NCBI GenBank assembly: GCA_964423665.1
Contig: CAYRFX010000002.1
Location: 4,938-68,937, forward strand
DNA length: 64,000 bases
Direction of reading: 5' to 3'
From: HGM04593 sp964423665
GTDB taxonomy: Bacteria; Bacteroidota; Bacteroidia; Bacteroidales; Bacteroidaceae
The position numbers were made by a program, and so were the translations under genes. Under the pieces are notes generated by a model. The model did not search any database. It was given only the letters and a program-made list of their open reading frames with translations, and was not told where the DNA came from. Shown here piece after piece: positions 27,706-36,609 of this stretch (position 1 is the stretch's first letter; every line of letters starts with the position of its first letter).

Positions 27706-27855
27706 TAATAATCAAGCCTATAAATACACAGGAATAATGGTTTACCTGCAAGGGTGCGTACCTTTATGCAATTGCGCCACAATGCTGCGCAAAGAAATAC
27801 AAAGAACCCCAACTTTCACAGACAAGGGAAGCCACTGGAGACTGCACCAATAAAA

Positions 27856-27885
27856 AACCCACTTCGAGCACGCTCGAAGTGGGTT
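27856..27885 (-). terminator. Terminator of the BspA-like gene
   Basis: AACCCACTTCGAG/CTCGAAGTGGGTT hairpin with a CACG loop. On the minus strand it is followed by six T. Confidence 0.87.
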
Positions 27886-27909
27886 ACCTTTATTTTACAA
27901 CACCTACGT

Positions 27910-30900
27910 TTACTTAATCACAACCTTCTTACCGTTTACGATGTAAATACCCTTCTCTGTAATTACATCTATCTTGCGACCTTGGAGGTCATAAATCTTG
28001 GCAGTTCCCTGCTCGCTCATAATCTCCTCTATGCCGGTGGTGTTGCTTATGGTGCCGGCGTAGTTGGCGGGAGTGAGAGAGGTGATGCCGTCGGGGAGAG
28101 CAAGAACTATGTTGCTGAGGCTGAACTCGGCACTTGCTGCGGTGAAGGCGTCGGTGGCTCTCACGGTGATTACAAGCACGTCGCCGCTATAATTCTTGAA
28201 CAGTGCATTGGTCTGTGAGGTACACATTATCTTGGTGGTGTTCTCGCTTATCTTGTTCGATGCGACAGAGTGTTTCTTATAGTTGGTGCGGCTGCCAAAG
28301 TCTATCATGTCGCACTCGTTCTCCTCGTCATAAACTATCTCTATGCCGGTGGGGAGGGTGAGCTCGAACTCTATCTGGCAGATATCGGTATCGGGGTTCT
28401 CCATGAGTACCTCTATCTCTTTCTCCTCACCTGCACCTATAGAGAAGGGTTCGATGGTGAGAGAGGATTGTGCTGCGCTACGGGTTTGTGCTGCGGCTTT
28501 CTTGGGGGCTGCGGCACTTGAGCTACTGTTCAGGATTATATTTACAAGAGCTGCAATATCAGATACATTTATGCGAGTATCGCCATTTACATCGGCAGCC
28601 TTCACGTTAAATCCTTCAGTATCGTAACCCAAGATAATACATACCAAACCGGCAATATCAGATACATTAATACGAGAATCACTATTTACATCACCACTAA
28701 TATGTGATTCAACAGTAATACACGAAGCACTCCAAGGCACATCATGCTGAACTTTGCCTTCACTATCCGACATAACGATATCTTTTACATCAATCACATA
28801 ATCACCATCTGCCATATCCTCTGCGACATTAACAATCATAGACAGCACAGCACCTTCATTACCACTGAACACAGCCTTGTTGAGCGAATAGCACACCACG
28901 CGTATTGAGCCATCAGCTTGAAGAGTGCTTTCAAGAGTATGCTTCTTGCGAGTTGTACGCTCTGTCAATAAATCAATCAGTTCATATCCCTCATCATCTA
29001 CCGCGAATGTTACGCCATGGGGCAAGATAACATCAAATTGGAAGCCGGCAATCTCATCAACATTATTCATATTAACAAGAATAGTAGCCTGCTCACCTGC
29101 ATGAGCTGTAACATTCTCAAACTTGATATTATTTGAATAGTTTACATTTATTCTGAGCCCAAAAGTCTCAATCGCTGAATTTATTTGTGCAGTGAGCAGT
29201 TCCACATCTGTGTTCAACATATCATCGGACACTTTAGCAGCAACCTCATCTATCACAGCCTGCAAAGCCGCTTTGCTACCCTTTACATATTCGCCCACAT
29301 TGTCTCCTTCCACGCTATTATCATATAATACCTGAGCATTGGCAAGCAGAACTTTAAGAGCTGTAATAGCCTCGCCATTGTTCCCTTTGAATGCACTGAA
29401 GTACTGTTCCCACGAAGAATAATCGCTATCGGCAGGAATTGTCAGAATTGCATTTTCCGATATACCACTAAACACATCGCTTCCCAAAGAGGGCGCAACC
29501 GTTGCAGCAGTAATAACAGAAGCAAGGCTTGAACAACCCTTGAAAGCCTCGTTTCCTATTGTTGTCAAAGTAGATGGCAGGCTGGCACATTGAAGATTTA
29601 CATAATTATTGAATATATAAGCCGGGAGGATAGTTATCCCTTCCTCAACAACAATATTCTTTATACTGCTTGAGAAACTGCTCCATGATGTTGAAGAGAC
29701 AGCACCATTGCCGCTTATAATCAATGTACCATTATACAGGTTCCATGAGGCATCATCGCCACACTCGCCACTATTGGAAGCCGAAGCAAGCGAGCAGGTT
29801 TCACCGGTATTTGAAAATCCCACAGATGTGGGTAATACTTGTGAAGAAAGGTTGCTGACTCTAACAACCCATTTTACTTTGAATGCCGAAACCGCAAACT
29901 GAAATTTCACATCAACATACACATAATCATAAGGAACGGTACCATAACCAGCCGACTGGGTTGAATAATAATATGTGCTATAATCGCCATCATTCAACCC
30001 GCTTAAAGAACCAGCGTTTGTTGCTAAAGAGTTTGTTGTAACATCACTAATGAGATATTCCATCTTATAACCACTCTCATCGTAAAACTCCAATTCGGCA
30101 AACGAAACCGTAGGGTAGCCATTATAAACCACTGACTTGTTCGACTCAAAAACAGTTATACGGATACCGCTTTGCTCTGTATCGAACTTATACAATGGAG
30201 ATTCCCAAACAGCATTGTCATCTACCATGGAATTAGAAGGAAGACCATCTGTCTCGGAAACATAAAAAGGATATTTCACCATTGAGACCTGGGACTCAAC
30301 CTCTTTAGACATATTAAAGTATGGAATCCATTTTGAGTAATCACTGCCAACGGGATAAATCAATGAGGTGGCAGAAGAGAGACCGGCAAAAGACAATTCA
30401 TTTATGGCAGGAGCCTCCGGCGCCAATGTAGTAACTGTTTCCAACGAGGTGCAGCCATAGAACACAGAAGAGGACAATGAAACCAACTTAGAAGGGAGAG
30501 TTATAGAGCTTAACCCGCTACAACCTGCAAAAGCCTTTGAAGCAATATAAGCGACATTCTCGGGGATAGTTACACTTGTAACAGAAGTTGAACCGCTGAA
30601 AGCCTCCTCGCCAATACCGGTTACAGTGTATGTAGTGCCATTATATACAACAGAAGCAGGAATCTCCACATCACCACAATACTCAACAACAGATTTAACA
30701 ACCTCACATGTGGAATTTGCAGCAGATGATATGCTATAATACAATCCGTTTGCCTCAAAATAACCAAGCTCATCAACATTAGTAAAGTTCTTCCAATAAT
30801 CGGCACTCTTATAAAGAGCCGCAGAATTGCATGGCACATGCAGTATTGCACCGCTATAAAGACTTGTATAGAAAGAACTTACTAGGAGACTCGCAGGCTG

Positions 30901-32073
30901 GGAAGCAAAGACGTATAAATCCTTGATGTTTCTTGTTGCCCCCGAGAATGCATAACCGCCTATACTTTCCAAAGAAGAGGGCAGAACAACCTTGGTTAAA
31001 TTCTCGCAATTATAGAATGCATACTCGCCTATGGAGGTTACTGTTTCGGGCAGTGTTACCGAGGCAAGAGATGTGCAACCATTGAAGGCGTTATCTCCCA
31101 CCGATGTTACGGTATATTTTTTACCACCCCATGTTATACTTGACGGAACAACAATATCACCCACATATTCTTGCGTAAACTCATCATAGGTGGTGCCATC
31201 AAAAGTAACCTCGCAGGTGGCAGCCACCTCCGATGTAACCCTGTAACTGATACCATCTACCACAAAATAGTCGAGTTCCACAATGCTGGGGAAATTATCC
31301 CAGAATTCTGCTATATGATAAACATCACGAGTGCCATAAGGGACATGAAGGACAACATCACTATTGCTATACATATAATAAGACCCATAATCAACAACGG
31401 AAGGAGGTGTAGGTGCCATACAATACAACTTGGTTATTCCAGCATTATAAAGAAATGCATAAGCTTGGATATCTGTTATATTTGAGCCTAAATAGACCGT
31501 ATTCAATACATTACTACCAGAATGCCATGAAGTAGAATAGCAAACTGCATTTTCAGGAACAGTTTGCACCCCATGACCTATATAAAGTGATTTAAGGTCG
31601 TTTACGTAAGCAACAGCACACGACCCAATCTTGGTAACATTGCTTGGAATTTCCAATTTTGACAATCCATTTATACTGGACAATGCATTAGAGCCCAAAC
31701 TTTCAACACTTGCAGGGATAACTATATCTGCAAGTGAAGTATAACGAAACGCACTATGTCCAATGCTAAAGATTGTATTTGGCAGTTTTACATTTGTCAG
31801 GTAATCGCAGGCATAAAAGGCCATCTCTCCGATAGCCGTTACCGTATAAGTGTATCCATGATACTCCACGGTTTCCGGTATAACAACCTCTCCGGAATAT
31901 TCATCGTCATAACTACCAGACGCGCTACCTTTGAATGTAACCTCAACAGTTTTTGCACTCTCATCGGTGATGTTGTAAAAAATACCATCTACCTCAAAAT
32001 CGTGGGCACTTGCCACCGTGCTACACAGCAATGCTATTGCCGGCAACAACAATTTAAGATAAAACTTTTTCAT
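27910..32073 (-). CDS. BspA-like leucine-rich-repeat surface protein with dockerin and T9SS tail
   Basis: A 1387-residue secreted protein. Signal peptide 1-23 (STVASA-HDF). Three repeating units, each a VDG(I/L)xY lead-in plus BspA/LRR_5 repeats (VTAIGEMAFYAC, VTSVGDNAFNGC, VTGIGEEAFSGS), fill about residues 24-600. An F5/8-type-C-like module follows at about 610-770, then more LRR_5, a helical segment, a cohesin-like beta domain, a type I dockerin at 1127-1181 (two DxNxDxRINVSD calcium loops), a second cohesin-like domain, and a C-terminal type IX sorting tail (KGIYIVNGKKVVIK). The ATG at 32073 is chosen because the signal peptide begins there. BspA proteins bind host or matrix proteins; the ligand here is unknown. 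A structured leader precedes it. Confidence 0.88.
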   Translation of the reverse strand: MKKFYLKLLLPAIALLCSTVASAHDFEVDGIFYNITDESAKTVEVTFKGSASGSYDDEYSGEVVIPETVEYHGYTYTVTAIGEMAFYACDYLTNVKLPNTIFSIGHSAFRYTSLADIVIPASVESLGSNALSSINGLSKLEIPSNVTKIGSCAVAYVNDLKSLYIGHGVQTVPENAVCYSTSWHSGSNVLNTVYLGSNITDIQAYAFLYNAGITKLYCMAPTPPSVVDYGSYYMYSNSDVVLHVPYGTRDVYHIAEFWDNFPSIVELDYFVVDGISYRVTSEVAATCEVTFDGTTYDEFTQEYVGDIVVPSSITWGGKKYTVTSVGDNAFNGCTSLASVTLPETVTSIGEYAFYNCENLTKVVLPSSLESIGGYAFSGATRNIKDLYVFASQPASLLVSSFYTSLYSGAILHVPCNSAALYKSADYWKNFTNVDELGYFEANGLYYSISSAANSTCEVVKSVVEYCGDVEIPASVVYNGTTYTVTGIGEEAFSGSTSVTSVTIPENVAYIASKAFAGCSGLSSITLPSKLVSLSSSVFYGCTSLETVTTLAPEAPAINELSFAGLSSATSLIYPVGSDYSKWIPYFNMSKEVESQVSMVKYPFYVSETDGLPSNSMVDDNAVWESPLYKFDTEQSGIRITVFESNKSVVYNGYPTVSFAELEFYDESGYKMEYLISDVTTNSLATNAGSLSGLNDGDYSTYYYSTQSAGYGTVPYDYVYVDVKFQFAVSAFKVKWVVRVSNLSSQVLPTSVGFSNTGETCSLASASNSGECGDDASWNLYNGTLIISGNGAVSSTSWSSFSSSIKNIVVEEGITILPAYIFNNYVNLQCASLPSTLTTIGNEAFKGCSSLASVITAATVAPSLGSDVFSGISENAILTIPADSDYSSWEQYFSAFKGNNGEAITALKVLLANAQVLYDNSVEGDNVGEYVKGSKAALQAVIDEVAAKVSDDMLNTDVELLTAQINSAIETFGLRINVNYSNNIKFENVTAHAGEQATILVNMNNVDEIAGFQFDVILPHGVTFAVDDEGYELIDLLTERTTRKKHTLESTLQADGSIRVVCYSLNKAVFSGNEGAVLSMIVNVAEDMADGDYVIDVKDIVMSDSEGKVQHDVPWSASCITVESHISGDVNSDSRINVSDIAGLVCIILGYDTEGFNVKAADVNGDTRINVSDIAALVNIILNSSSSAAAPKKAAAQTRSAAQSSLTIEPFSIGAGEEKEIEVLMENPDTDICQIEFELTLPTGIEIVYDEENECDMIDFGSRTNYKKHSVASNKISENTTKIMCTSQTNALFKNYSGDVLVITVRATDAFTAASAEFSLSNIVLALPDGITSLTPANYAGTISNTTGIEEIMSEQGTAKIYDLQGRKIDVITEKGIYIVNGKKVVIK

Positions 32074-32115
32074 ATTAATGTAATTGGCTCCCCCAATTCC
32101 CCGATAGGAGTGTTT

Positions 32116-32449
32116 ATAAAAAGAAAAGCGTGGGAACTGCACCTGTTGCTCGTTCCACGCATAGAGGCTCTGGCATCGCCCTTCAGTCAAGAACGAGCAA
32201 CGCAGAGCCCACGCCGATATATTAGCATTTGAGGAATGACATTTGCACACCACTCCCTCATGCGTAATACACGCCCATAGGCATCTACCGTTGCCTTGTC
32301 TTTGACTGAATATGAAACTGCCAGATTTCTATGCGTCAAGAACAAAGCGTCAAGTAAACGCTTCTAAAAAATTATTTCCCACCCTGCCGCCTCGCAAAAG
32401 GCATCGGCGTGGGGGAGAGCCGTTTACAAAATGTATAAATGGACTCAAC
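32116..32449 (-). ncRNA. Structured leader RNA, copy 2 (unknown family)
   Basis: The leader between the promoter at 32456-32486 and the BspA-like gene. In RNA order: a 5' domain closed by GTAAACG/CGTTTAC (32354-32360 with 32421-32427) holding a GC-rich hairpin and U-run; an upstream segment (32302-32336); small hairpins; and a terminal hairpin closed by GCGTGGG/CCCACGC (32128-32134 with 32208-32214) with an 11-bp inner stem (32145-32155 with 32191-32201), followed by a U-rich tract. Loop segments 32157-32165, 32169-32175 and 32182-32190 are exactly complementary to 32328-32336, 32319-32325 and 32302-32310. The same three pairings with other bases occur at 1634-1888. Flanking bases (GTGGGAACT, GGC...GCC) are conserved. 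Confidence 0.65.
32364..32413 (-). terminator. Early terminator-like hairpin in leader copy 2
   Basis: On the minus strand CCCAC...GTGGG with inner CCG/CGG and GCCT/AGGC pairs (32378-32413) is followed by AAATAATTTTTT (32364-32377). It would end transcripts about 85 bases after the promoter. Confidence 0.55.
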
Positions 32450-32455
32450 CAACGG

Positions 32456-32486
32456 CAAAGATATAATTTCTTTTATTCATTACAAA
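32456..32486 (-). promoter_or_regulatory. Promoter of leader copy 2 and the BspA-like gene
   Basis: Perfect consensus on the minus strand: TTTG (32483-32486), a 19-base spacer and TATCTTTG (32456-32463). It places about 375 bases of untranslated leader before the start codon at 32073. Confidence 0.85.
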
Positions 32487-32622
32487 ATTTTATTATTTTA
32501 ACAAGCTGTTTAATTCCTTGATAGAGCTGCAATAACCCTCGCAGGCAACAATATTCGCAGGTAAAATATTATTTCAACATCTTTTTTTGTTATCTTCGCA
32601 CAAAGTATAAAAAGACACAAGC

Positions 32623-33951
32623 ATGAGAATACTAATAAGCAACCCCATAATAGTGAATGAGGGGGAGAGTTTCAGAGGTTCCATCGTGATAAACAATGGC
32701 AGAATAGCCGAAATACTCAAAGGAGACAAGTTGCCGACGAGAGAGATTGACTGCATTGTAGAGGCGGGTGATATGTTCCTTATTCCCGGCGTTATTGATG
32801 ACCATGTGCATTTTCGCGAGCCCGGGCTCACTGCAAAAGCCGATATTCGCAGCGAGAGCCGTGCCGCTGCTGCCGGCGGTGTAACATCTTTCATGGAGAT
32901 GCCCAACACAGTGCCGCAAACCACCACGCTGGCTGCATTGAAGGAGAAATTTTCCATTGCCGCAAAAGAGAGCCTCATAAACTACTCTTTCTATTTTGGT
33001 GCCACAAACAACAATTACAAGTACTTCAACAAGCTGAACCCGCGCCGTGTGTGCGGAATAAAGCTTTTCATGGGGTCGAGCACCGGCAATATGCTGGTAG
33101 ATGAGGCAGACAAGCTCGAAAAGATCTTCTTCACAGCAAACCTGCCTGTGGCTGTGCATTGCGAAGATGGTGCCACCATTGCTGCAAACACCAAAAGAGT
33201 GGTTGCACGCGAAGGTAACAACCCCGATGTCTCCTTCCACCCTGTGATACGAGACAGCAAGGCATGCTACCGCAGCACGCAGACCGCGGTGGAGCTTGCC
33301 AAAAAGCATGGCACCAAGCTGCATATCATGCATATAAGCACAAAAAGGGAGCTTTCGTTGCTAAGGCATGCAGGCGATAATATCACTGCCGAGGTTACAC
33401 CTGCACACCTCACATTCTGCAGCGACGACTACAGCCGCTTAGGTACAAAGATAAAGTGTAACCCTGCAATAAAAAGCAGTGCCGACCGCGATGCTCTGCG
33501 CAAGGCTACCGCAAAGGGGCTGATTGATGTGGTGGGGACAGACCATGCGCCACACCTCCCCAAGGACAAAGAGGGCGGAGCACTCACAGCTGCGTCGGGC
33601 ATGCCAAGCATACAGTTCTCCCTGCTTGCCATGCTGAAGTTAGTTGATGACGGCGTGCTCACAATGGAGACATTGGTGGAGAAGATGTGCCACGCACCCG
33701 CAAGAATTTTCGGAGTGAGCAAGAGAGGCTTCATAAAAAGAGGATTTGCGGCAGATTTTGTACTATTGCGCCCCAACGCCCCGCACACAATCGAGAAAAA
33801 AGGTATTATAAGCAAATGCGGGTGGAGCCCCTTTGAAGGCGACACCTTCAACTGGGCTGTTGCACAAACATGGGTAAACGGCGAGTGTGCATACAAAGAG
33901 GGTGTAATTAATGAAGATGTGAGAGGAAAAGCTCTTATATTCAGCCGATGA
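32623..33951 (+). CDS. pyrC: Dihydroorotase (class I)
   Basis: Zinc amidohydrolase of pyrimidine synthesis that interconverts carbamoyl-aspartate and dihydroorotate, 442 residues. Metal ligands are His61 and His63 in DDHVHFREPG, a later catalytic GTDHAPH motif, and substrate-binding FMEMPNT. It resembles AllB-type hydantoinases in size, but the FREPG and MPNT motifs favour dihydroorotase. A TATCTTCG -7 box lies at 32591-32598. It overlaps the next gene by four bases. Confidence 0.93.
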   Translation: MRILISNPIIVNEGESFRGSIVINNGRIAEILKGDKLPTREIDCIVEAGDMFLIPGVIDDHVHFREPGLTAKADIRSESRAAAAGGVTSFMEMPNTVPQTTTLAALKEKFSIAAKESLINYSFYFGATNNNYKYFNKLNPRRVCGIKLFMGSSTGNMLVDEADKLEKIFFTANLPVAVHCEDGATIAANTKRVVAREGNNPDVSFHPVIRDSKACYRSTQTAVELAKKHGTKLHIMHISTKRELSLLRHAGDNITAEVTPAHLTFCSDDYSRLGTKIKCNPAIKSSADRDALRKATAKGLIDVVGTDHAPHLPKDKEGGALTAASGMPSIQFSLLAMLKLVDDGVLTMETLVEKMCHAPARIFGVSKRGFIKRGFAADFVLLRPNAPHTIEKKGIISKCGWSPFEGDTFNWAVAQTWVNGECAYKEGVINEDVRGKALIFSR

Positions 33952-34763
33952 AAAAACATATTTTCTGTTACACCGTTCCGCAGCTGCTGCCATACATTGA
34001 TTGGAGCTATTTTTTCCATGCGTGGGGTATTGAGACACGCGCATGGGAGAGCGAGCATGCACAAGAGGTGAAGCGCGACGCTCTTGCCCTGCTACACAGC
34101 ATGGGAGGGAGTATTATTGCAAAAGCCGTATTTGCTCTGTGCAACGCAAGAGGCTGTAACGAAAATATTATCATAGAAGAGAATACCACGCTGCCATTAT
34201 TGCGGCAGCAACATGCGCGCCGGGGGGAGCCCAACCTCTGTTTGAGCGATTTTGTTTCACCGCATGGCGACAGAATAGGGCTGTTCGCAACCACAACAAG
34301 CATAGAGCAGCACAATAAGAGCAACGACACTTATAAAAAGCTGTTACTGCAAACCATTACAAGCCGACTGGCAGAGGCGGCAGCAACCCTCATGCACAAA
34401 GATGTGCGCACAAACGCCGGCTTATGGGGATATTCACCGGGCGAAAATCTCACCCCCGAGGAGCTTAATGCAGAAAAGTTTCAAGGAATACGCCCCGCTG
34501 TGGGCTACCCTTCACTGCCCGACCAGTCTGTGATATTTATTATAGACAAACTGCTGCAACTGCACTCTATTGGCATAGAACTCACACAGAATGGAGCAAT
34601 GAAGCCACACGCTTCGGTTTGCGGAATAATGATTGGTCACCCGGCAGCACGATATTTTGCAGTGGGCAAGATAAGCGACGAACAGCTGCACGACTACGCG
34701 CTGCGCCGTGGAATTGCAGCCGAAGATTTACACAAATTCCTGTATAAAAATGTAACGCAATAG
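33948..34763 (+). CDS. Stand-alone methionine-synthase (MetH) activation domain
   Basis: A 271-residue protein made of only the AdoMet-binding reactivation domain of cobalamin-dependent methionine synthase. The family signature GIRPAVGYPSLPDQS (the RPAxGYPxxPDxS AdoMet motif) is followed by a helix and strand with the substrate-edge motif ELTQNGAMKPHASVCG. In E. coli this domain is the C-terminus of MetH and remethylates oxidised cobalamin. Here it is separate, and no other MetH part is in the window. It would have to act in trans on a shorter MetH elsewhere; that is inference. It is translationally coupled to dihydroorotase by an ATGA overlap. Confidence 0.88.
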   Translation: MKKHIFCYTVPQLLPYIDWSYFFHAWGIETRAWESEHAQEVKRDALALLHSMGGSIIAKAVFALCNARGCNENIIIEENTTLPLLRQQHARRGEPNLCLSDFVSPHGDRIGLFATTTSIEQHNKSNDTYKKLLLQTITSRLAEAAATLMHKDVRTNAGLWGYSPGENLTPEELNAEKFQGIRPAVGYPSLPDQSVIFIIDKLLQLHSIGIELTQNGAMKPHASVCGIMIGHPAARYFAVGKISDEQLHDYALRRGIAAEDLHKFLYKNVTQ

Positions 34764-34866
34764 CCATTAAGAGAGGATATACAACAAACTTTCGCAAAAG
34801 ATTTATAAAAAATCGGAAAAGAAAAGCTATCTTAGCGCAAGATTACCATATTAAACAATTCAAACA

Positions 34867-35604
34867 ATGAAACTCAGAAAGATTCTACACCCGTTTTATG
34901 TATTGTACCAATTGGTTTTTGCATGGTGGGCAGCCTTGATAACAATAGCCCTAACCTGCATAGGTATCAGCCTGTTTGGCAGATATTTGAAGATAAAGAA
35001 CGGTGATTACTACCCCGCACTTATACTCTTCCGCGTAGTATGCTGGATATGTCTTATCCCCGTAAAGGTGATTGACCGCGACAAATATGTGGAGAAAGAC
35101 AAGAATTATGTATTTGTGGCAAACCACCAAGGATTGTTCGATGTGTTGGTGATGTATGGTTATGTACGCAAGAACTTCAAATGGATGATGAAGGCCTCTT
35201 TGCGCAAGGTGCCTCTATTGGGTAAGGCTTGTGCCGACACCGACCACATCTATGTTGACCGCACCACACCGCAGAAAGATATTCTGCGCAAGGCTCTCAA
35301 CATTTTGAAAAGCGGCAAATCAATGTCTATCTTCCCCGAGGGCACACGTTGCCGCGACGGAAAGTTAGGCACATTCAAGAAGGGTGCGTTTGTTGTGGCA
35401 AATATGGCACAGAAGCCTGTTGTTCCTGTGGCTATCCAGGGTTCATACGAACTTATGCCCCCGGGCAAGATTTTCTTGCACTGGTCATCAATTAAACTCA
35501 CATTCCATGCACCGATAGAGTGCAAAGGGCGCGACGCCGAGAATGTGGAATACCTGATGAACACCTCTCGCGAGGTTATTGCCAAGACTCTTGGAGAGGC
35601 GTAA
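34867..35604 (+). CDS. plsC: 1-acyl-sn-glycerol-3-phosphate acyltransferase
   Basis: Membrane enzyme that acylates lysophosphatidate to phosphatidate in phospholipid synthesis, 245 residues. An N-terminal membrane segment (about 12-40) is followed by the acyltransferase motif NHQGLFDVL (H-x4-D), then the phosphate-binding FPEGTRCRDGKLG and a VVPVAIQGS segment. It is a single gene followed by a strong terminator. Acyl donor preference cannot be read. Confidence 0.94.
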   Translation: MKLRKILHPFYVLYQLVFAWWAALITIALTCIGISLFGRYLKIKNGDYYPALILFRVVCWICLIPVKVIDRDKYVEKDKNYVFVANHQGLFDVLVMYGYVRKNFKWMMKASLRKVPLLGKACADTDHIYVDRTTPQKDILRKALNILKSGKSMSIFPEGTRCRDGKLGTFKKGAFVVANMAQKPVVPVAIQGSYELMPPGKIFLHWSSIKLTFHAPIECKGRDAENVEYLMNTSREVIAKTLGEA

Positions 35605-35632
35605 AGAAGGAGTGCTCTCCCGAGAATACCAC

Positions 35633-35670
35633 AAAAAAAGAAAACGATGTGCGCATCGTTTTCTTTTTTT
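35633..35670. terminator. Bidirectional terminator between plsC and the DUF4369 lipoprotein
   Basis: AAAAAAAGAAAACGATG and its complement around TGCG. It lies between convergent genes, with seven T on either strand. Confidence 0.87.
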
Positions 35671-35680
35671 ATGTGGGGTG

Positions 35681-36388
35681 TTAATCGAGCAACCGCTGCT
35701 GTTTCAACCGCGCCGCGTTCTCGCGGGCAACATCATAGAAAGCCTTTACAAAGGAGTCGTTGCGAAAAGCATCGGGAGCATCATTGAACAGCGTTTCAAG
35801 TTCTGTATTAAGAATGGGGGCAGGCACCGCACTATACATCATTGCGAATATGCACGGACCAAGCACATTATTCATATTACGCCTCACATAACTGTTCATA
35901 AGTTTCTCAACAGCCTCGCCCACAATCTCAATGGAGTCGTTCACACAATCGGCGGCGGCCTCGACAGAACAGCCGTTCAGTATTAAAGAGGTTTCCCTGC
36001 GTTCAAGTTCCGTCATACGCGCTTCGAGCTGTGCCTGTTCGCGCACAAGGGTATTGAGTTCCTCGTTAAGCGGAGTGCCGCCAATGGTTATCATATTATC
36101 GGTAATCTCAAATTCAATGGTACCCCTTTCTGCAACAAAGGGAAATACAGGGACATTGCCTATGCAGAACGAAGCTATAAAAGCGGTATCGACCGGGCCA
36201 CACATCTCAAATGCACCGTGCGACACACGGCATGAGTCTATTGTGCGATATACGCCACCCTCCATCTTCTTTATATAGACATATTCATCATTTATAATAT
36301 CGGACAATATTGTACCTTTTACACAAAAATCGTTGTTGCATGAGACTATAAACAATGAGAGGAAAAGCAGTGCAAAAGTGTTTTTCAT
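35681..36388 (-). CDS. DUF4369 lipoprotein without thioredoxin domain
   Basis: A 235-residue lipoprotein, lipobox FIVSC (Cys17). A DUF4369 domain spans about residues 20-115 and a helical coiled region (REQAQLEARMTELERRET) follows. It resembles the N-terminal half of the lipoprotein at 25445 but ends before any thioredoxin fold. The stop is followed by a terminator, so this is its natural end unless an older deletion occurred. Function unknown; it is divergent from the S46 peptidase. Confidence 0.82.
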   Translation of the reverse strand: MKNTFALLFLSLFIVSCNNDFCVKGTILSDIINDEYVYIKKMEGGVYRTIDSCRVSHGAFEMCGPVDTAFIASFCIGNVPVFPFVAERGTIEFEITDNMITIGGTPLNEELNTLVREQAQLEARMTELERRETSLILNGCSVEAAADCVNDSIEIVGEAVEKLMNSYVRRNMNNVLGPCIFAMMYSAVPAPILNTELETLFNDAPDAFRNDSFVKAFYDVARENAARLKQQRLLD

Positions 36389-36609
36389 ATTCCAAATTTA
36401 TTATTCTTTTTTATTTGCATGGGCGAAGATAACAACATTTCCAATATCACAAAGTTTTGTTAATCAATTTTATGATTTCATCGCCATCTATAACATTTTA
36501 CAACAAAAATAGAGCTGCAAAAGGCAAGTTTCACATAAAAGAGAAAGGGCGATGAAGTTTTTTTCACTATCTTCGCGCCCAAGAAAAATTTTTATAAAGT
36601 TATATAATT

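Noticed and set aside
27737..27853. Short open frame of 38 codons between the HIT gene and the BspA terminator
   Set aside because: No promoter, no family resemblance and no coupling to a neighbour; it lies between two terminators.
32074..32253. Upstream extension of the BspA-like reading frame by 60 codons
   Set aside because: The extension translates the structured leader, and a standard signal peptide begins at the ATG at 32073.
32116..32449. tmRNA, RNase P RNA, SRP RNA or 6S RNA
   Set aside because: None of the hallmark sequences of tmRNA, RNase P or SRP RNA is visible, and the ends do not pair into the long interrupted 6S-type stem.
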